64,000 nucleotides of DNA from Halopseudomonas sp002296055 (GTDB lineage Bacteria; Pseudomonadota; Gammaproteobacteria; Pseudomonadales; Pseudomonadaceae). How positions within the stretch are numbered: position 1 is the first letter of the stretch; each line of letters begins with the position of its first letter. Shown here piece after piece: positions 1 through 7,288 of the stretch. The notes beneath the pieces are model-generated. The model saw only the letters and a program-made list of their open reading frames with translations. It made no database searches and was not told where the DNA came from. A program made the translations under genes and the position numbers. The DNA is taken from the NCBI RefSeq assembly GCF_050876985.1, contig NZ_JBPAPP010000001.1; one strand, given 5' to 3'.

Positions 1-554
1 TCGCCGACCGGGTTGGGTAGCCAGCCGCCCTCGGTGCTGTTGCCCAGATAGCTGCAGCACAGGGTCCAGATGCCGGTCCAGGTGGGGTTGGAGGCGGGCA
101 GCTTGCTCAGATCGGTCATCACCACGTCGACACCAGCGCCGCGCAGCGCCTCGAACTGCGCCGACTCCACGCCGCCGTACAGGGTGTTGAACGGATCGCT
201 AATCAGCACCACCGGCATCTGCGGATGACGTTGGCGGGCAGCAATCAGTGCGTCGGTCAGCTCGCTCGACAGCGGTCGATAACTGTCCTCGCCGGCAAAG
301 TCGTTGAACAGGAACATGTCCACAACGACCAGCTCGTTGGCGCTGTCGATCAGCTCCAGTACCCGGTCCATGATCTGTTGCTGAACATGCTCCTGGCCCT
401 CGCTGTCGCGCCAGGTCTGGTCAAACAGCAGCTCTACCTGTTCGGCGGGGCGCAGCGGGGTTGTAGCGGAGAGGTCTTCGGGCATCTGCTGGCAGCCAAG
501 CAGGCTGGCAAGCAGCAATCCCGGCAGCAGCGAGCGAACGCAGAGTGTGGGCAT
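1..554 (-). CDS. Phospholipase D-like lipoprotein (3' part outside window)
   Basis: The reading frame runs from ATG at 554 to the window edge without a stop, giving about 184 residues of the N-terminal part. Residues 1-21 form a lipoprotein signal ending in LASLLGC with the lipid-attachment Cys at 21. The segment ELIDSANELVVVDMFLFND, followed by a region that lists candidate residues for a nucleotidyl/phosphatidyl-transferase fold, resembles the start of a PLD/cardiolipin-synthase-like domain. The diagnostic HKD motifs would lie further downstream and are not visible. The family call therefore rests on the N-terminal pattern; the lipoprotein call is firmer. Confidence 0.6.
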   Translation of the reverse strand, partial: MPTLCVRSLLPGLLLASLLGCQQMPEDLSATTPLRPAEQVELLFDQTWRDSEGQEHVQQQIMDRVLELIDSANELVVVDMFLFNDFAGEDSYRPLSSELTDALIAARQRHPQMPVVLISDPFNTLYGGVESAQFEALRGAGVDVVMTDLSKLPASNPTWTGIWTLCCSYLGNSTEGGWLPNPVG

Positions 555-619
555 GATCAAGATCGGTGGCGGTGATAGCAGCAGACTGCCCAAGCCTGGC
601 CGTTAATGCAAACCGCAAG

Positions 620-659
620 GTGCCGGCCCGGGCGCGCCAAGCGCGCAGCGAGCCGGCAC
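620..659 (-). terminator. Hairpin downstream of the DUF805 gene
   Basis: GTGCCGGC (620-627) pairs with GCCGGCAC (652-659), and an inner GCGCG/CGCGC stem can form within the loop. It lies 16 bases beyond the DUF805 stop codon on the minus strand. There is no clean T tract, so termination is inferred from position. Confidence 0.4.
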
Positions 660-674
660 TAAGGCTCGGGCCGG

Positions 675-1025
675 TTAGGCGGCAGCCAGCTTGGGGTTGG
701 GGCCAAAGCGGTTGTCGCCGGCGTCCCCTTCAATGCACAGGAAAATCAGCAGGATGATACTGCCCACCAGCGGCACCAGGCTGATCAGAATCCACCAGCC
801 GCTGCGGTTGGTGTCGTGCAGGCGGCGGATGCACACGGCAATCGACGGCAGCAGAACGGCCAGTGAGTAAATCGGTACCAGCAGCATGATGCCGAGCACG
901 CCGTCAATGACGCCGCAGACGATCGAGGCCAGGATGTTGAACAGAATAAACATCCAGTATTCCTTGCGACGGGCGCGGCCCTGAAACTCGACATACTTCT
1001 TCAATACAGCGATATACCATTCCAT
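675..1025 (-). CDS. DUF805 family inner-membrane protein
   Basis: This 116-residue protein begins MEWYIAVLKKYVEFQGRARR, the typical DUF805 opening with FxGRARRxEYW. About four hydrophobic segments follow, with the conserved RRLHDTNRSGWW between membrane helices 2 and 3, and a C-terminal GDAGDNRFGPNP. Family members are integral inner-membrane proteins of unknown function. The start at 1025 was chosen over an upstream ATG at 1085 because the domain begins there and an AAAGGA ribosome site sits just upstream. It appears monocistronic. Confidence 0.9.
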   Translation of the reverse strand: MEWYIAVLKKYVEFQGRARRKEYWMFILFNILASIVCGVIDGVLGIMLLVPIYSLAVLLPSIAVCIRRLHDTNRSGWWILISLVPLVGSIILLIFLCIEGDAGDNRFGPNPKLAAA

Positions 1026-1244
1026 GCGGTTTCCTTTCTTTGGCAGTGTAGAGCTGAACATGTGGAGCAAAAAAGGGATTGGCAACGCGCAGGCATACGG
1101 TGAACCGCTCCCTGGTTGTGACAGTCAATCCCTGTAGCGGCCTTGGCCGCCCGCGGTATTTAAGACGTCATGCCGGAGCCGGGTCAACCGCCAAGTGCCG
1201 GCCGAGTGCTAACCTGTGAGCGGTTTGACACCTTTGGGGGGCGC

Positions 1245-3812
1245 ATGCGCCGGCGTAGTTCGATTCTGTTGCTAATGTTTCTGCTGCTGACGCTGCTTGT
1301 GTTGCTGGCGCGGCTGTGGGGGCAGCAGCAGCTGCACGCAGCCGGTGTTCAGCAACTTGATTGGCAGACGCTGGGTTGGCGCGACGGCGCGCTGCAGGTT
1401 GATGAGCTGCACCTGCAGATGCGGGACGGGCTGCGGTTGACTGTGCAGCAGGCGCGCTTGCGGCCGGGCTGGCGCGGCGGCCCACGACTGCGCACCGTGC
1501 AGGCAGACAGCCTGCAGTTGCATCTGCCGGCCGCGCAGGGCAGCAGCCAGAGCGGCGGGCTTGACCCCCTGTTGCTGCTCGGTGATGAGCAATTCTGGCG
1601 TCAGCTGGCCGACTGGGCACCGGACAGCGCACGTATCGCGCAGATAAACGCCAATCTGCCCTGTCGCGATCAACGTTGTGAGCTGGCAGGTGCCTGGCAG
1701 CTGCAGCGCGCCGAGCAGGCCGACGGGTTGATGCTGTCGAGCGTCTTGCAACTCGACCTGGATGGCCAGCAGCTCGACGTTCAGCCGCAGCTGCGCCTGA
1801 ATACCGAGGGCGTGGCATTGGAGGCCGATCTGCAGGTTGATCAGGTAACCGCCGCCCGGCTGAACAGCCAGTGGCGCGACGGGCAGCACTGGCAAGGCCG
1901 CCTGCACATACCGGATTGGCCGCAAACCCCCTGGCTGTTTGGCTACCTGGGCCGCTGGATGGCGCTGGGTGCGCTGCCGATTGAGCAGATTCCGGCCGCA
2001 GCGCAGCTGGAGCTGGACTGGCAGCTGGACGCGGCGCGGGTGCCTGAGGCGCTGGATGACTGGCTGGCCGGTGATGTGCAGCTGCAAGGGCGGCTGGTGT
2101 TGCCCGAACCTTGGGCGGTGGAACAGCTGGGCGAGTTGAGTGGCGAGTTAAGTGTGCAACTGCAGGGCGCAGCAGGTGACTGGCGGCTGCAGCAGGCCAG
2201 CATGCAAGCGCAGGTGCAGGCACCCGTGTTGCCGGCGCTGCAGAGTTTGCCTGAGGCACTGCAACCATCGCAGCTCAGTCTGCAGCTGACACCCCAGCCG
2301 GATCAGCGCCTGCACGCCGATGCCCTGATGCAATTGGACATGCAGGCGCGCGCCGCGCTGCCCCAGGGCGGCGAGCTGTCACTGACTGGCCCGGTAACGC
2401 TGCCGCTGAGCCGCGATTGGCAGCTTGCCAGTGACGCGGTGCTGCTGCGACTGCAAGCACCACAGCTAAACCTGCCGCAGCTGCGCGCCCGTGGCGTGAC
2501 GGGCCGCTGGCCGTTGCGCGTGCAGGCCTCCGCCGACGCCCTGCACAGCGCACTGACCGCGCCTGGCAGCCTGGCCTGGCAGCAGCTGCAATTGCGTGAT
2601 GCGCAGTTGACGCTGCGCGGCGCTCGGCTTGAACAGCCGGCCTTTGAGCTAACGTTGCCGCTGAGCGGCGATGACACATTGAGCGCAGCGGGCCGGCTGA
2701 CGGGCCACCTGGACGCGCTGGAGCACGCGCAGCTCACGCCGCAGCGCTGGGACCTGAGCGCTGACTGGCGCTGGCAACAGGCAGCGCTTAACTGGAAAGG
2801 CAACCTGAGCAATGCCGCCGGCCTGGAGCTGGCCCATCAAGCGAGTTGGCGCAGTGGTGGTAGTTGGCGGCTGGATGGCGAGCTGACACCGCTGTTCATG
2901 CGTGCCGGTAATCCGCTGGCCGATAGTCTGACCGCCTGGCCGGAGTTGCTCAGTTTTGCCAGTGGGCAGGTTGGTGGCACGTTGAGCGTTAGCGGCGGGC
3001 AGTCGCTGCGCGTGCGGGGCGACTTGATGCTCACAGGTCTCAAGGGCATCTATGACCGTATCGCCTTCAGCGGCCTGGAGGGGCCGCTGCAGCTTCGGCT
3101 GGCCGCTGACCAACTAACCCTGGAGGCGCCGTCGCTGGCGCTTGCCCAGGCCAACCCGGGCATTGAGCTGGGGCCCGTGCGTGGGCAGTTGTCCTATCAC
3201 GCAGCGCTGGCGCAGCCGGCCGATGGCCGCCTTGAGCTAGGCGAATTGCGCACCGGCCTGCTGGGCGGTGAAGTGCGCGTGCTGCCAACCACACTGGATC
3301 TGGCGCAGCGCGAACAGCGTGCCGAGCTGCAGCTGCAGGGGCTGGAACTGGGCCGGCTGTTCGAAGTCTACCCAACAGAGGGTTTGAGTGGCGGCGGCAC
3401 GCTGGATGGCCGCCTGCCGGTGCTGCTGCGCGATGGGCAGCTGGTAATCGACGATGGCGCGGTTGCCGCGCGCGAGCCTGGTGGCGTGCTGCGCTACCGC
3501 TCCGACAAGCTGCAGCGCCTGGCCGCAGCCAACCCGAGCATGCGCGAGCTGGCCGGGGTGCTGGAAGACTTTCACTATACTGTCCTCAGCTCCCAGGTAG
3601 ACTACGGCGAGAACGGCAACATGATTCTCGGGCTGCGCCTGCAAGGCAGCAATCCTGAGTTTCAGCAGGGGCGGCAGGTCAACCTGAATGTCACCCTGGA
3701 AGAGAACATTCCGGCCTTGCTGGCCAGCCTGCAATTGAGCGGCAAGGTCAGCGAGATCATTCAACAGCGGGTTCAGCAGCACCTGATCAAACAGCGTGCT
3801 CAGCAACCCTGA
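1245..3812 (+). CDS. ydbH: YdbH family intermembrane phospholipid transport protein
   Basis: This 855-residue AsmA-like protein has one N-terminal membrane anchor (about residues 5-25) followed by a long beta-rich, Gln/Leu-rich periplasmic region. Its C-terminal part contains the family's conserved block around YGENGNMILGLRLQG. In E. coli, YdbH works with TamB and YhdP to move phospholipids between inner and outer membranes and is linked to the outer membrane by YnbE. ATG 1245 follows a G-rich ribosome site (GGGGGG); the longer in-frame start at 1170 lacks one and would add a non-family extension. Twelve bases separate it from ynbE, indicating an operon. Confidence 0.88.
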   Translation: MRRRSSILLLMFLLLTLLVLLARLWGQQQLHAAGVQQLDWQTLGWRDGALQVDELHLQMRDGLRLTVQQARLRPGWRGGPRLRTVQADSLQLHLPAAQGSSQSGGLDPLLLLGDEQFWRQLADWAPDSARIAQINANLPCRDQRCELAGAWQLQRAEQADGLMLSSVLQLDLDGQQLDVQPQLRLNTEGVALEADLQVDQVTAARLNSQWRDGQHWQGRLHIPDWPQTPWLFGYLGRWMALGALPIEQIPAAAQLELDWQLDAARVPEALDDWLAGDVQLQGRLVLPEPWAVEQLGELSGELSVQLQGAAGDWRLQQASMQAQVQAPVLPALQSLPEALQPSQLSLQLTPQPDQRLHADALMQLDMQARAALPQGGELSLTGPVTLPLSRDWQLASDAVLLRLQAPQLNLPQLRARGVTGRWPLRVQASADALHSALTAPGSLAWQQLQLRDAQLTLRGARLEQPAFELTLPLSGDDTLSAAGRLTGHLDALEHAQLTPQRWDLSADWRWQQAALNWKGNLSNAAGLELAHQASWRSGGSWRLDGELTPLFMRAGNPLADSLTAWPELLSFASGQVGGTLSVSGGQSLRVRGDLMLTGLKGIYDRIAFSGLEGPLQLRLAADQLTLEAPSLALAQANPGIELGPVRGQLSYHAALAQPADGRLELGELRTGLLGGEVRVLPTTLDLAQREQRAELQLQGLELGRLFEVYPTEGLSGGGTLDGRLPVLLRDGQLVIDDGAVAAREPGGVLRYRSDKLQRLAAANPSMRELAGVLEDFHYTVLSSQVDYGENGNMILGLRLQGSNPEFQQGRQVNLNVTLEENIPALLASLQLSGKVSEIIQQRVQQHLIKQRAQQP

Positions 3813-3824
3813 CAAGGAGCGCCC

Positions 3825-4016
3825 ATGTACAGGCGAGGGCTGACAATCGTGTTTCTGGCCGGCCTGCTGTCGGCCTGCGCCGGGCCGACGGTGCAACTGG
3901 CGGCGCCTAGCGAGCCGATCAATATCAACCTGAACGTGAAGATCGAACACGAAATTTACGTCAAGGTGGATCGCGAGCTGGACGACATCTTCGACGAATC
4001 CAGTGGCCTGTTCTGA
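3825..4016 (+). CDS. ynbE: YnbE family small lipoprotein
   Basis: A 63-residue lipoprotein with a signal ending LLSACAG (Cys 18). The short mature chain is typical of YnbE: PSEPININLNVKIEHEIYV followed by an acidic tail. In E. coli, YnbE sits in the outer membrane and joins YdbH to complete an intermembrane bridge through beta-strand stacking. Its position directly behind ydbH, with an AAGGAG ribosome site, makes the assignment secure despite the small size. Confidence 0.9.
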   Translation: MYRRGLTIVFLAGLLSACAGPTVQLAAPSEPININLNVKIEHEIYVKVDRELDDIFDESSGLF

Positions 4017-4040
4017 GCCCGTTGCGAAAGGATATTCATA

Positions 4041-4388
4041 ATGCGCAAAACGACTTATCTGATCTGTGGCCTGCTGGCTCTGCTGCTGGGCAGCGGCGCG
4101 GCAATGGCCATGAACCTCAACCAGGCGATGTCTGCGCTGCCGGCAGCCAAGTCGGCCGGTCAGCTGGGCGAGCAGCCCAACGGTTATCTCGGCGTGGTCA
4201 GTAATGGGGGCGACGCTGCCGAAATCGCTCGCCAGATCAACGCCGCGCGTAAGGCCGAATACCAGAAGGTAGCGCGTGACAACGGTGTGGCACTCAGCGA
4301 CGTCGAGCTGATCGCCGGCCAGAAAGCGATTGATCGTACGCCGCGTGGTCAGTACATCCAGGTCAACGGTCAGTGGACGAAGAAGTAA
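4041..4388 (+). CDS. ydbL: YdbL family periplasmic protein (DUF1318)
   Basis: A 115-residue protein with a Sec signal peptide (about residues 1-23, cut after GAAMA). The DUF1318 domain includes GYLGVVSNGGDAAEIARQIN and NAARKAEYQKVARDNG. In E. coli, YdbL acts as a periplasmic chaperone that controls YdbH-YnbE complex formation. It is the third gene of the operon, 24 bases after ynbE. Its last 26 bases overlap the 3' end of the convergent DUF3047 gene, leaving no room for an intergenic terminator. Confidence 0.9.
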   Translation: MRKTTYLICGLLALLLGSGAAMAMNLNQAMSALPAAKSAGQLGEQPNGYLGVVSNGGDAAEIARQINAARKAEYQKVARDNGVALSDVELIAGQKAIDRTPRGQYIQVNGQWTKK

Positions 4389-5007
4389 CCGGCAGCCATT
4401 CGATGCTGCCATACCAGCCGGTAACGGGCTGACCACTGTTGTCGCAGTCGGTCATGATTGCCAATCCGTCTATCAGATCCAGCGTCTGCCCGTGCAGGCG
4501 CTGGAAATCCTCCCTTACATTGCGCTCCAGCGTTGTCATGCCGGTCGGTGCCCCGCTGCTCACGGCCAGCATCTGCGCGTTGGCGGTGTAGGCGTTGGGC
4601 CAGTGGGAGCCAACCGGTTGGCTGGATGACCAGACGTAGTTCACCGCCAGCGTCCGCCAGGCCAATAGCCCGCCATCTTTCACAACGTATAGCCGCACCG
4701 GATAGTCGTCGCCGTCGCGCTGGCGCTCGTTCAGCCCGGTGAGCGGCGCGCTGATGGTCCATGACCAGCGCAGTACGGGCGTCTTGCGCAAATCAATCTG
4801 CTGCTCCAGGTAGCGCGCGCTGGCCTGACCATTGCTGCAGTCGGCGCGCAGCATGGCACTGTCGCCGCGCTGCTCCAGCTGATAGTGGGTTGGCTCGCTA
4901 AAACGGCGTTCAGGCCACTGGCTAATGTCCGCCGGGGTGTATGTCTGGGCAGCGCAGGCGCCGGCAAAGAGCAGAGTGGGCAACAGCAGGAAAGCGTGGC
5001 GGTGCAT
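4363..5007 (-). CDS. DUF3047 domain periplasmic protein
   Basis: A 214-residue protein with a signal sequence of about 20 residues (cut near ACA-AQT) and a DUF3047 domain. Recognisable blocks are LRWSWTISAPL, GDDYPVRLYVV, NYVWSSSQPVGSHW and ERNVREDF. The family is periplasmic and of unknown function. The 3' end overlaps ydbL on the other strand by 26 bases. It is unclear whether it belongs with the lipase genes upstream; 53 bases separate it from lifO on the same strand, so cotranscription is possible. Confidence 0.85.
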   Translation of the reverse strand: MHRHAFLLLPTLLFAGACAAQTYTPADISQWPERRFSEPTHYQLEQRGDSAMLRADCSNGQASARYLEQQIDLRKTPVLRWSWTISAPLTGLNERQRDGDDYPVRLYVVKDGGLLAWRTLAVNYVWSSSQPVGSHWPNAYTANAQMLAVSSGAPTGMTTLERNVREDFQRLHGQTLDLIDGLAIMTDCDNSGQPVTGWYGSIEWLPVTSSSTDR

Positions 5008-5060
5008 ACGGGGGCTCCGGTGCAGGTGTGCCCCCAGTATGGCAGCGTGCTGGCGACTGG

Positions 5061-6047
5061 TCAGCGCATCAACGCACTGACGCGCAGCTGTTCGGTGCTG
5101 TCAAAACGCGCATCAAGCAGAGCCTGCACAGCCTCATCACGGTCGCTGTCGGCCAGCCCGGGCTGGCTGAGAATGGCGTCGCGTTCGCGCGCAAAGTCGT
5201 CCAGCCGCTGCTGCCATTGTGCGCGCTGCACGTCCAGTGCCTCCAGGCGCGCGGTCGCATCCGGCCCGACCATCTCCATACGCAGCTCGCGCACCGCGCC
5301 CTCGTTGGCGCCAGTCGCGCGCAGGGCCTGGGTTTGTTGGCGCAGGTCCTGATGGATTTGCGGTACCAGCAGCGCCTGCATGGCGTCGGGCAGGCTTTCA
5401 CGCAGGGCCTCGATGTCCTGGGCCTTTTCTTCGTCGCTTAGGTTCGGGTTGTGCAGGATGCTCAGGCGCTCCAGGGTGAAGCGGTTGTAGCTCTCTTCGG
5501 CGGCAAAGAAGGCCTGGTGCTCGGCCGGGCTGAAGAGGTCGGCGCGCAGGCGTTGCACGGCGTCCTGCCTCGCCCACAGGCTGTCGATGTCAGCCGCCGC
5601 AGGAAAGTCCTGCTCAAGCTCGACCAGCGCCCGCTGATAGTCGAGGTAGCGCTGGAACAGGTCCATTGCCTGGCTGCGCGCAGGGTCATCCAGGCTGTCA
5701 CGGATCAGCGCCTGAACCTGGGCTACGATCTGCCCGTGATCTTGTTCGCCGGCGGTGCTCAGGTAGTAGTCGAACAGGTGTCGCAGCTGGTCGCTGATCA
5801 GCAGGTTGCCATCGGCGTCGACTTGCAGGCGGCCATCCACCTCGGTGCCGCGCAGGGAGTTGGCCTGCGGTGCGCCGGTGCTGCTGGCGGGAGTCTCGCG
5901 CAGCAGACTGGCCGGTGCTGTCTGAGCCGCTGCGTCGGCAGCGACGACGGCGTGGGTTGGTGCCGGCGTTGGTGGGGTGGAGCGGGTCAGCTGCCAGCCC
6001 AGCAGCAGCGCTGCCGCCAGCAGGGGAATATAAACAAGGGCTTTCAT
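5061..6047 (-). CDS. lifO: Lipase secretion chaperone (lipase-specific foldase)
   Basis: A 328-residue steric chaperone with an N-terminal membrane anchor (about residues 4-20), an Ala/Pro/Thr-rich linker to about residue 65, and the folding domain. The Lif motif that is essential for lipase activation is visible as RHLFDYYLSTAGE at residues 89-101. The protein stays in the inner membrane and folds the exported lipase in the periplasm before type II secretion. It lies directly downstream of lipA, separated by a strong hairpin. The ribosome site is weak, consistent with lower expression than the enzyme. Confidence 0.93.
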   Translation of the reverse strand: MKALVYIPLLAAALLLGWQLTRSTPPTPAPTHAVVAADAAAQTAPASLLRETPASSTGAPQANSLRGTEVDGRLQVDADGNLLISDQLRHLFDYYLSTAGEQDHGQIVAQVQALIRDSLDDPARSQAMDLFQRYLDYQRALVELEQDFPAAADIDSLWARQDAVQRLRADLFSPAEHQAFFAAEESYNRFTLERLSILHNPNLSDEEKAQDIEALRESLPDAMQALLVPQIHQDLRQQTQALRATGANEGAVRELRMEMVGPDATARLEALDVQRAQWQQRLDDFARERDAILSQPGLADSDRDEAVQALLDARFDSTEQLRVSALMR

Positions 6048-6078
6048 CGCATACTCGCGCCAGATGAACAGGGAGTAG

Positions 6079-6106
6079 GACAGGGCCGCCGGTTGGCGGC
6101 CCTGTC
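6079..6106 (-). promoter_or_regulatory. Perfect 12-bp intercistronic hairpin between lipA and lifO
   Basis: GACAGGGCCGCC (6079-6090) pairs perfectly with GGCGGCCCTGTC (6095-6106) around a GGTT loop. It begins three bases after the lipA stop codon and lies 31 bases upstream of the lifO start. No T tract follows, so it is more likely a partial terminator or an mRNA-stabilising element for lipA than a full stop. Confidence 0.65.
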
Positions 6107-6109
6107 AGG

Positions 6110-7060
6110 TTACAGACCGGCGTTCTTCAGGCGGTTGGCCTGCTGGCGATAGACGGTCACCGGGTCGGTCTCAAACAGGCTGGTCAGGCCCAGGGTCTGG
6201 TTGACCTCATCCAGGTGGTTCATGCGGTAGTTGTCACGAATCACCATGCCCAGGTGCGAGCTGCAGCGGCCAACCAGGCCGTCGTTGGCTTCGCCGCCAA
6301 AGGTGAGCGACGAGGCGCCCATCAGCAGGTCTGAGACGTCCAGTACATTGGTCAGCGGGCTGGTGCCGCTCCAGGAGTAGTAGCGTACGCCGTTGACCTG
6401 ATAGGCACCCTCGCCACAGGCGCTGGTCGGAATGCCCTGCGGGAATTTGGCGTTGAAGCGCGCCGCACCTTCGCTGTTCAGTGACTCCAGCGAGCCCAGC
6501 GAGTTCTGCGGAGTGCTGGAGCTGCTGCCGGACAGGAAGTTGATCAGTGCGCCCAGGCCGTTGACGATGCCGGCCAGCAGGGTTTCGCCGGCGGAGCCCT
6601 CGGGGACCTGACGCAGGAAGTCAGCGGTGGCTGAGCCTTTGTGCGGTGCCCCGACGCTGGTGACCGAAGCGACCAGGTCCGGGCGCAGCGCGGCGACATA
6701 ACGGATGGTCGGGCCGCCGTGGCTGTGGCCGATCAGGTTGACCTTGCCCTTGCCGCTGATGGCGACAATGTCTTCCACCTGTTCGAGCAGTTGTTCGCCG
6801 CGGGCTTCGGAGGTATCAAGCTGGCTGACTTCGGTGATGTAGACGGTGGCGCCGTCCTTGCGCAGGGCGCTGGGGATGCCGTACCAGTAATCCACGCCCA
6901 GCAGGCTGTCGAAGCCGAGCATGCCGTGAGTCAGTACGATGGGGTATTTGGTCTTGGTGTATTGCGACGACGAGCTGAACCAGAACGCATTGGCCTGGGT
7001 GCTCACGCCCAGCGCGGCGATCAGGCCGCAGGCGACACTGAGTCGGGTTTTACGCGACAT
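6110..7060 (-). CDS. lipA: Secreted triacylglycerol lipase, family I.1
   Basis: This 316-residue precursor has a Sec signal (residues 1-25, cut after TQANA). The oxyanion-hole HGM lies at about residues 45-47, and the nucleophile elbow GHSHGG has the catalytic Ser at 113. The chain carries two Cys residues (SACGEG and GRCSSH) positioned for the conserved disulfide, with FGGEANDGLVG holding the catalytic/Ca2+-site Asp region and HLDEVNQ near the catalytic His. The length matches Pseudomonas family I.1 lipases, which need the adjacent foldase. ATG 7060 is preceded by CAGGAG. Longer in-frame starts upstream would add 49 residues before the signal peptide and were rejected. Confidence 0.95.
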   Translation of the reverse strand: MSRKTRLSVACGLIAALGVSTQANAFWFSSSSQYTKTKYPIVLTHGMLGFDSLLGVDYWYGIPSALRKDGATVYITEVSQLDTSEARGEQLLEQVEDIVAISGKGKVNLIGHSHGGPTIRYVAALRPDLVASVTSVGAPHKGSATADFLRQVPEGSAGETLLAGIVNGLGALINFLSGSSSSTPQNSLGSLESLNSEGAARFNAKFPQGIPTSACGEGAYQVNGVRYYSWSGTSPLTNVLDVSDLLMGASSLTFGGEANDGLVGRCSSHLGMVIRDNYRMNHLDEVNQTLGLTSLFETDPVTVYRQQANRLKNAGL

Positions 7061-7071
7061 GACGAAACTCC

Positions 7072-7093
7072 TGTTTGTTGTGCTTGTTTTTGT
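7072..7093 (-). promoter_or_regulatory. A/C-rich leader with possible Hfq/Crc site upstream of lipA
   Basis: On the minus strand the bases directly upstream of the lipA ribosome site read AAAAACAAGCACAACAAACA. This includes AAAAACAA, which fits the AANAANAA catabolite-activity motif bound by Hfq with Crc in pseudomonads. Such placement over the ribosome site is typical of Crc-repressed mRNAs. The match is short, so this is a candidate only. Confidence 0.4.
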
Positions 7094-7102
7094 ATCGTCT
7101 TG

Positions 7103-7122
7103 AGACGCTTTTGCTAGCGTCT
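7103..7122 (-). promoter_or_regulatory. Inverted repeat in the lipA upstream region
   Basis: AGACGC-N8-GCGTCT forms a 6-bp dyad 43-62 bases upstream of the lipA ATG. It could be an operator or a leader stem. No convincing sigma70 or sigma54 promoter was identified nearby. Confidence 0.3.
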
Positions 7123-7288
7123 GTGCGTGCTGAGCATAGTCAGCGCGAGGGCGGGAAAGTAGCGACTGATCGACAGAAATCCGTGTCTGTGCCGGCCGCA
7201 GAAACATGACTGATAAGTCACTGGCTCTGCGACGGCATTATTCAGATTTTTTATCCGATGAACGGAAATTCAGAGTATGGCAGCGGCG

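Noticed and set aside
3237..4436. Long open frame (399 codons) on the minus strand antisense to ydbH, ynbE and ydbL
   Set aside because: It crosses three well-supported genes of a recognised operon and its Gln/Arg/Ala/His-rich translation resembles no protein family. Long antisense frames are expected at this GC content.
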